64,000 nt of DNA from Solanum dulcamara (lineage: Eukaryota; Streptophyta; Magnoliopsida; Solanales; Solanaceae). This document shows positions 57,470-64,000 of the stretch, one piece after another (the stretch's first letter is position 1; each line of letters begins with the position of its first letter). Where the stretch lies: the NCBI RefSeq assembly GCF_947179165.1, contig NC_077243.1:50735001-50799000 (forward strand), in the 5' to 3' direction. Both the position numbers and the translations under genes were made by a program. A model generated the notes under the pieces. It was not told where the DNA came from. It was given only the letters and a program-made list of their open reading frames with translations, and searched no databases.

Positions 57470-59697
57470 GAAGTTCATCGATTTGAGGTAATTTTTGCCC
57501 CAAAGGGGATGCTATAGCTTAGTTCAAACTTTAATGGTCAAATTAATTGTTGGGTTATTTTCTATTATTTTGAGACTCTATTTGTGCCCTATTTTTGTGT
57601 ACAAGCTTAATGTTTAGACCATTTTCATAGAGTTATTTTTAGGATTCCCATTGCAAGTCCCATAATTTCAATTTTGGGTCCATCTCCAAATAATATAATT
57701 TTAGTGTCAAAGTATTTGTATTGATGAGGTGATTAATATTTTGATAGCATTGATGCAATTGAATTTGTTTTTGGTGTGAAGCACTTCTGACTTAGAGCGA
57801 GCGTGTTCGACTTCGAGGTACGCTACAGTCTTTTTTCTTTCAATTGAGCTTTATGAGGTATTGTTTAGTATAAATAGCTTGTAGTTTGGATTGTATGTGA
57901 TGAGTTAGGATGGATTCCTAGTTTCTTATTTATTTGTCCCGGTATGAGCTTTATGTTAGGTTGCCTTTATGAGACTTATAGTCTAGTTGATAAGATTATT
58001 GCTTATGCCATAGTTTAGCCTTGGTTAACCTATTTTAGGGGGCTTGTTTGCTGCTTAAGGTGGTTGGTGGAATTAAGCCTTAGAATTGAGTTTGGGGTTG
58101 ATCCTTAGTTTATGTAGCCTCTGTTGGCGGGAATTTCTGAGACTTAGTGCTCTTCACTATTGTAGCACCTATTTTGGAGCCTTGGTGTAGTGGTTTTCAC
58201 TCAGTTAGGCTTGTGAATTACTATTGGAACCCATTCTGGATTTAGAGCTAGAATCCTCTATCCTTTCATTTTTGGCATTTGGGGAGGCTAGCTGTATTTG
58301 TAATCTGGGGGTTGTATTTCTAGTTGGATCTGGACATATTGATTATACTCTGAACCTTTTATGGAATGAAATACAACACTCCCAGGTATACTGAGGAATT
58401 TTAAAAAAGGTATTGATTGACTAACTACTTGTTTTCTCATTTTCTCCTCCTTGTAATCCGGTTAGGGTTGAGTTCCCTTTTGGGCTTTGTTGTTGAGTTA
58501 AAGAAGTAGATTTAAGCCTAAGGCCTTTATTAGAGGTTGGTTGCATGTGTTAATCTTATTTCTTTGCTTTAAGGGTAAGGTTCTTATGGCGTTATTATTA
58601 TATGTAATTGTACGTGTTGTTTGGGGGCTAGTGATGGCATTATTGCATTGGATAATTATTTTCTCACAGACATAGTCGACCTTAGTGCATGCATTGGTCC
58701 TTGGTATTGATTTGAGAAAGCTGGGTTGTAACCCAAACTATTTTATATTAATTTTTGAATGGGGGTCAACTACCTTTATTACTATTATTTTTAGTAGACT
58801 GGAGGTAGTGAGGATGCGCTCATTTTCTGATTTTGGTTCAATCATAACTAGTTCCCGACCATTTCTATACTAATTTCACTATTTATAATTGGTTACTGCG
58901 ATGGAGCATACTTTTGATGATTAGATATATAGATTGATAGCTATATTGATATAAGACCTAGATGAGGACTAGGAAGGTATATAGGGGTGTTCCCGAGCCC
59001 TCCTTGGCAACCCAAGAGAGGCGCATGGGTCTTACTTCCTGGTTGGGACTGGAAATAGATGTATATATGTTGGTATGAGGAACTTAGAAGTGATGGTACT
59101 ACTGCTTTTATTGCATGACACTTATTCATATATGCATCGCCTATCACAAGCATAGTTGTATGTACCTATTTGTAGAATGGGATACTGTAGGGGTTTACTT
59201 ATTTGTGATTGACCGACTTGTGCAGACAAGAGCTCGGGTGGTATTGTCTGACTATTTTCAAACTTGTGACAGTATAAAGGGTGGTCTCTTATTTAAAGGT
59301 AGTTACTGCCCTTGTTCTTATTTATCTAACCTTTTGTGAAGGGATTTAGTTAGTGCGATCCTTTTGACCTTTATGAGATATATGTGTTTACTTTTATTAG
59401 TAGGTTGTCATTTAGTTGTCCTCCTTCATATGTTGTCATGTTTAGGTTTTGCGTTGGGGCCACAAGGTACGTCTTTTGGTTCCTTGCGTGTTTCCCATTA
59501 TCTCCCTTCCATGTATCAGATGTTTCTTATTGTAGGCTTTCGTATTATTCTTGCTAGTTACTTGTGATATATACTTCTTGCTTACATGTTCTTTATACTT
59601 GCTTTATCTTTGGAGATCAGTCGATCGATGTATACTTATAATGACCCTTTAGGTTATTTTTGAGTTAAAGCATTCATTCCATCGTTTAGAGCATTCC
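57470..59697 (+). repeat. LTR of element X, second part
   Basis: Continues 47240-48026 across element IX: TGAGGTAATTTTTG near the junction and TTTTGGGTCCATCTCCAAATA further on line up with the element VIII LTR (60670-61110). Beyond about 57790 the two LTRs no longer resemble each other, so this is a divergent subfamily or holds something else. It is non-coding; the open frames seen are short and without recognisable motifs. It ends where the element VIII LTR begins. Confidence 0.6.
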
Positions 59698-61134
59698 TGT
59701 AGCGACCACAAGTTATTTATGACTTGCGGGCACTAACTATTCATTTATCTTGTCGTTCATTTAGGTTTTAGGCTTGTTTCTCTATTTTTGAGCTTTTATA
59801 ATTTAAAAAGTTGACTTCAGTCATATCTTCAGGAAAACAACCTCAGAAAAAAGATGGTTTCATCAGCTCTAGAGTGGCGAAATTAGGCTAGTAGGATGGT
59901 TAGCATGAGTACCTAGGCAATCGGTATGAGTTTAAGACCATTTGGCGCTTTTGCCATGGAAATTTAGCCTATAGTTGATTGTAGTCAAGCTTCTTGGATA
60001 ACACATTCAGATAAAAATTCTGATAGCGAAGTTAGTTTTGGGATTTTGAATTTGGTCTAGAACGACCCTTCATTCTCTTCTCGAGGCTTATGATCTAATT
60101 TTAAGGCGTCTTGTGAAATTTGGCGCAAAATAACCCTTATGTGTGGGACCTACTTTTAATTGTAATGATATCATATGGAAATTTTGACTGTGCTATTGAG
60201 TCCAGAACATTGAATTTGGTAGGATAGCATATCTCATTTGCATGCATAGGATTCTGAATGAATTTCGAGCACCCCATCGGAGTATTTGAACTTGGTGAAA
60301 ACTCATCATTTAGTTGATATCTAGTGCCGGTGGATTCTTCATTGCTTCACGCTGAGCCTTCGCGATTGTGATGAAGAGTAGACTAGCATTTCACCAAGTT
60401 GGTCTTCACAATCACAAGACCTCACCTTGGCGATAGAGATAGTCTGTGTTGGAGTTGGTCACGATCGCGACACATGTCCCCGCGATCACGAAGAGCAACT
60501 ACCTGGTATTTTAATTAGGACCAGAAACTCGAACCAACCATAGTTCCTTATTTCCAACTTCAATTTTTCTCTCGTTTCTTCATCAAATTAGGTGATTTAA
60601 ATATCCAAACTCAAGAGAATTTCATGGATAATCTATTGATAAGCTCGGAAATATGATGGAAAGTTTCGTGTGAGGTAATAATTTGTATTTAGCTTCATGT
60701 TTAGTGAATTTCTAACTAGTATTTTCTAGAAATTGTGGAGATTGTATATTGAACATATGAACTCTGTTTATAGTGATTTTTAGGCTAGATTATGGGGTTT
60801 TTTTCAAGGATCTTTTTAGTATAATTTGTTTGGTTTGGGAGAGTTCGTTTTTTCAGAATTAGCCGATCAAGAATCCTTCATTTTCATATTTTAGTTCGAG
60901 TTTTGTAAATTTTAGTTGCATGCTCGTATCACGTCATTTTTCCCCCAAATTGTGTTACAATGTTATTTGATAACTTGGGGTGATGTTTAGAACCTATTTT
61001 TGGGGTCAATTACGGAATTTAGGACTCAAGTCCCATATTTCCTATTTTAAACCCCGAAATTGGTCCATCTCTGAATTCAATAACTTTAGTGTCATAATGA
61101 TCGTATTACCTGTGTCCAATCTTCCTAGCTATAA

Positions 61135-61275
61135 ATACCCGGTTAAAGTCCGCGGTCTAGCATACCTATGCTCTACCTTTACCTACAGCCACCCGATTAA
61201 AGTCCATGGTCTAGCCCACTCATGTTGACTCATTAGCTATAGTTACCCGGTTATAGCCCATGGTCTAGCATGCAC
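61135..61275 (+). repeat. CCCGGTTAAAGTCC repeats in the element VIII LTR
   Basis: Three imperfect copies of a unit with cores ACCCGGTTAAAGTCC and GGTCTAGC, about 65 bp apart. Confidence 0.6.
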
Positions 61276-61497
61276 GTGGTTAAACTCATGATTCCCTAAT
61301 GAATCTTCAATTAAGTCATTTTTTACTCTTAGTGGAGGGTTGAGGTGTTAGAGATTAGAAATGTTTTAGTTCAAGTAGCAGTACTGAACAAGCGAGTCAT
61401 CGGTCCGAGGAAAGAAAAGGGCCGCCTTTGCAAAAAAAAAGGAACTCGCTAGGCTCTGAAACCGGTGGGAAAGAAAGGTGCTGACCATTCTAAACGT

Positions 61498-61539
61498 GGA
61501 GACGTATCGGCCTATATTCCCACCAATGTGATCCCCATT
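61498..61539 (+). other. Fragment resembling ATP synthase alpha subunit (mitochondrial type)
   Basis: Fourteen codons read GDVSAYIPTNVIPI, a peptide strongly conserved in ATP synthase alpha subunits; the P in IPI favours the plant mitochondrial over the plastid form (from memory). The reading frame leaves the family at once on both sides (next codons EKW-stop). The neighbouring 61380-61560 is more GC-rich than the rest of the LTR and may be the same transferred piece. A relic, not a gene. Confidence 0.6.
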
Positions 61540-62301
61540 GAGAAATGGTGATACTATTGACATTCTTTTAGTTCTGTTCAGTTTCTTTCAGTTATTCTTA
61601 CACCTGTCGAGTTTATGGGAGTCCGTGAAGGTGGTTACTCTTTATTTGTGCATGAGCATACCCGTCGCGTCTATGTGGGCTCAGCGGAGTTAGTTAGATT
61701 CTTTCTCTTAATTTACTAGTATGTTTGTGTATATACCCACCTTTATTTCTTGTCCTGTCTTTGGTTTTGATTACTTATTCGCATTTCAGTTTTCTTTTGC
61801 TTATCTTGCTCAGTCGACCTATGATGCCTATTGGGTACCTATTATTTTGGTACTCATACTACACCCTACATCTATTTTCTTGATGCAGGTCCGAGTACTA
61901 GCTACCAGCGTTGATTCAACCCAGCTGGGCTTGTGATCAGAGGCGAGGGTGAGCACATAGCATCCTGGATTTACCCATCTCCTTCTATATATACATTTTT
62001 TCTGTCTTTTGCTTTTTGAGTCAACTTTGTTTCCATGGTCCACTTTTTACACGTGTACTCATTTACTACCAACTGTATACAGGTGACTTTCAGGTTCTGA
62101 AAGAGATTTTTTTTTATTTGTATATATTTAGTTGTTTTAGCCCATTCATGTATGCTCATGTTATTTTCCTTACTATTTTAGATTAGATTTCTGGTTTTCT
62201 ACCATGATATCCCATTACTTGCAGTTCTGGGATATGGGTCGGCTTGCTAACTGGTAGGATATAGTAATGCCATCATGACCTGAGAAATTGGGTCATGACC
62301 A

Positions 62302-62510
62302 GTTGGTATCCGAGCCTAGGTTCACTAGTCTCACTTGTACAGAGCTAACGTCTAGTCCAGTCTTATAGATCGATGCAGAGACATCCGTGACTTATCTTCG
62401 GGAAGATGTAGGATGTCCTTAGAAATGTTTCTCTTTTGTATGGGTGTCATGCAGTGTATATCTTATTGGTTTCTAGGAATCTCACTTTTTCCACTATTCT
62501 ATAGGATTGC
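62302..62510 (+). other. Primer binding site and leader, element VIII
   Basis: TGGTATCCGAGC at 62304-62315 (one mismatch). The leader ends with CTATTCTATAG at 62504, acceptor-like, shortly before the presumed gag start. Confidence 0.72.
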
Positions 62511-63730
62511 TCGCACGTGCGTTGGAGGTAGTGGCCGACCACGGGATTGTTCCAGGGATGCAACACCACCCCGAGACTAAGAGTAGACTCCGAAGTCTGA
62601 GGTGTAGACATTAGTAGCTCCAGTACATTAGCAATTGGTGGACCCAGGACCAACCTAGCCACTGCCTGAGCCAACAGCAGCTCCAGCCACCCTAATACCA
62701 CAAAAACAGCCTGCACTAGTGGCATCGGTTGTTTAGCAGTCACCGGCATTAGCCACTCAGCCTGATGATTTGGATGGCATCATTCTACTTCGGAAGAAGC
62801 AGATGCTCGGGGTGTTTCTTCGACTATCACCACTGAGATTTTCTAGGGTTGTGGGCAAGGATGCCCATGAGTTTTTACTTACTTGATGCGAGCGGCTATA
62901 GACTTTGGGTTTAGTTGATTCAAAATGAGCTGACCTCACTACTTACGAGTTAAATGGTCCACCAATCACATGGGCTGAGTTTTCAAAGTCCTTCTTAGCC
63001 TGGTTTATCCATAGGAATGTCAGAGATCAACTCTAAGATCAGTTTTCATGATTGGAGCAAGGCTCCAGGCATGCGCCATGATATTACCTACTGAAGAGGA
63101 GAGAGTTTGGTGCTTCAGCAAGGAATTAAGGCTCCAGCTACAGATCGAGACTCAATCTTTTATCCTAGCTAGCTGCTTATTTTTGGAGGTGGTAAACCAT
63201 GCCCGTATATTTGAGAAGCTTTATCACGAGGCCCAAGGGGGCAGCGAAAAAAGAGCTAGACAAGAGGATAGCCATGATAGGCTCTGCTTTAGATCCTTGT
63301 AGTTCTATAATAGATCTCGCTAGAGATTTCAGTTAGGTCAGTCCAGCCGCCCCTTCAAAGACTCTCTTCAAACATCGAAGGGTGATCAGCATCATCAGTT
63401 AGGTTCTAGTGCTGGTCTGAGTCAGGGCCAAGATGGTTTGCAAATGGGTTCTTAAGGCTGGGGTAGCTTAGCGCCAACTTTCAGCTGAAATTCCCAGGGG
63501 TTCTATGAGTGTGGGTAGCTAGATCACTAGTCCTGCGAGTGCCCTTGCCACAAGCTAGCCCTACCAGCTCCACCAGTATATAGACCTACTTCAACACCAG
63601 CACTTCTAGTTAGAGATGGAGGCTAGGGTCAAGACTGCAGGAGTGATCATCAGGGTGCATGGGGAGGCAGGTCAGGGGGAAGAGTTGATGCATAGGGTAA
63701 GGGAGCCTAGTAACATTTTTATGCAACTCT
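62511..63730 (+). pseudogene. gag of element VIII
   Basis: No ATG remains at the expected start (about 62513, reads GTG). A Pro/Gln/Ala-rich N-terminus leads to FLRLSPLRFSRVVGKDAHEF (62810-62870), with the capsid helix region on to WAEFSKSFLAWFIHRNVRDQL, then in another frame the open piece 63048-63302, with ILPTEEERVWCFSKELRLQL, AQGGSEKRAR. A Gln/Ser-rich linker follows, then a decayed knuckle starting FYECG with a stop at the next residue (about 63500). Stops and shifts are frequent. Confidence 0.78.
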
Positions 63731-64000
63731 AGCTAGAGCATAGGCAGAGGCCTCAAATGATGTGATCACAGGTACTATTTTATTATGCCATCAGCCCGCA
63801 TCCATTTTATTTGATCTAGGATCTACATATTCTTACATATCTATATATTGTGCCCCTTGACTAAGTATGATTCTGGAGCCATTAGTTGAGTCGTTGGATG
63901 TTTTGACCCAGATAAGTGATTCTTCAGTAGTGGATTAGGTCTTTTGATCCTGTGTGTGACTATTTAGGGGTGTGACACTAAAGTTGATCTCATTTTACTT
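63731..64000 (+). pseudogene. Start of aspartic protease, element VIII
   Basis: ASNDVITGTILLCHQPASIL (63755-63814) leads into FDLGSTYSYIS, with D-L-G-S at the active site. Then stops. Cut by the window edge. Confidence 0.75.

Larger units (their letters stand above)
59698..62301 (+). repeat. 5' LTR of element VIII (2.6 kb)
   Basis: Starts TGTAGCGACC and ends TCATGACCA before the primer binding site. U3 carries CGCGATCG-type half palindromes (60350-60500). The middle holds repeats with ACCCGGTTAAAGTCC and ATGGTCTAGC cores (61135-61275) and a short organelle-like piece (61498-61539). The start is the least certain boundary. Confidence 0.72.
59698..64000 (+). mobile_element. Element VIII, Ty3/gypsy group D, cut by window edge
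   Basis: 5' LTR, primer binding site, leader, gag and the start of protease on the plus strand; the rest lies beyond the window. Gag is of a different lineage from the other elements here. Confidence 0.82.

Noticed and set aside
48022..57474. Target duplication of element IX
   Set aside because: Left TAAGA and right GAAGT do not match; a partial duplication with a 3-base loss is possible but cannot be shown.
57781..59640. Possible host gene with several short plus-strand frames (58685, 59115, 59364)
   Set aside because: Frames are short, lack domains and convincing exon borders, and lie in what reads as the rest of an LTR.
61366..61563. 65-codon minus-strand frame
   Set aside because: Antisense of the organelle-like fragment and the A-rich stretch; no support as a gene.

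Overview
The window is repetitive DNA from a plant nuclear genome. The style of the LTRs, the Ty3/gypsy lineages and the LINE ORF1 start suggest a nightshade (Solanaceae: pepper, tomato or potato group). That host call is inference; no marker gene was seen. I found no intact host gene, tRNA gene or rRNA gene. Nearly every base can be assigned to nested, decayed retrotransposons, and most open frames are pieces of their gag-pol or chance frames in LTRs.

Four groups of Ty3/gypsy elements (probably Tekay/Del-like chromoviruses) can be separated by their LTRs. Group A (elements I, II, V) has LTRs of 2.2-2.5 kb with arrays of CTACGG-type half palindromes. Group B (IV, VII, IX) has LTRs of 2.0-2.2 kb with a shared 3' half. 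Group C (III, VI and two solo LTRs) has LTRs of 2.7-3.4 kb with G-boxes and a double hairpin. Group D (VIII, X) has LTRs of 2.6-3 kb with CGCGATCG-type repeats. All recognisable primer binding sites are forms of TGGTATCAGAGC, complementary to initiator methionine tRNA.

Layout. 1-1.8 kb: LINE ORF1 (minus) cut by the window edge, sitting in the gag of element I. 1.8-7.4 kb: element I (minus), with one LTR between a pol tail and a gag. 7.7-23.0 kb: element II (plus); its 5' LTR is split by a solo LTR with perfect target duplication, and its body by element III (minus, 12.7-20.8 kb). 23.0-44.9 kb: element V (minus), whose LTR is split by element IV (plus, 23.9-41.7 kb). IV is itself split in RNase H by element VI (minus, 29.0-37.9 kb), whose LTR carries a second solo LTR with perfect target duplication. 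44.9-47.1 kb: LTR of element VII. 47.2-59.7 kb: LTR of element X, split by the nearly complete element IX (48.0-57.5 kb). 59.7-64 kb: 5' LTR, gag and start of protease of element VIII, cut by the window edge.

No element could move by itself now. Stops and frameshifts are everywhere, and the integrases of I, III, IV, V and IX have each lost at least one acidic catalytic residue, while that of II lacks its core. The most interesting signals are in the non-coding parts: a covarying hairpin with an AGGA loop 16-19 bp before the 3' LTR in six elements, a 5' splice-site-like motif at fixed distance from the LTR TATA box paired with an acceptor-like site just before gag, group-specific palindrome arrays in U3, a conserved double hairpin in group C, and a short piece that reads as mitochondrial-type ATP synthase alpha inside one LTR.
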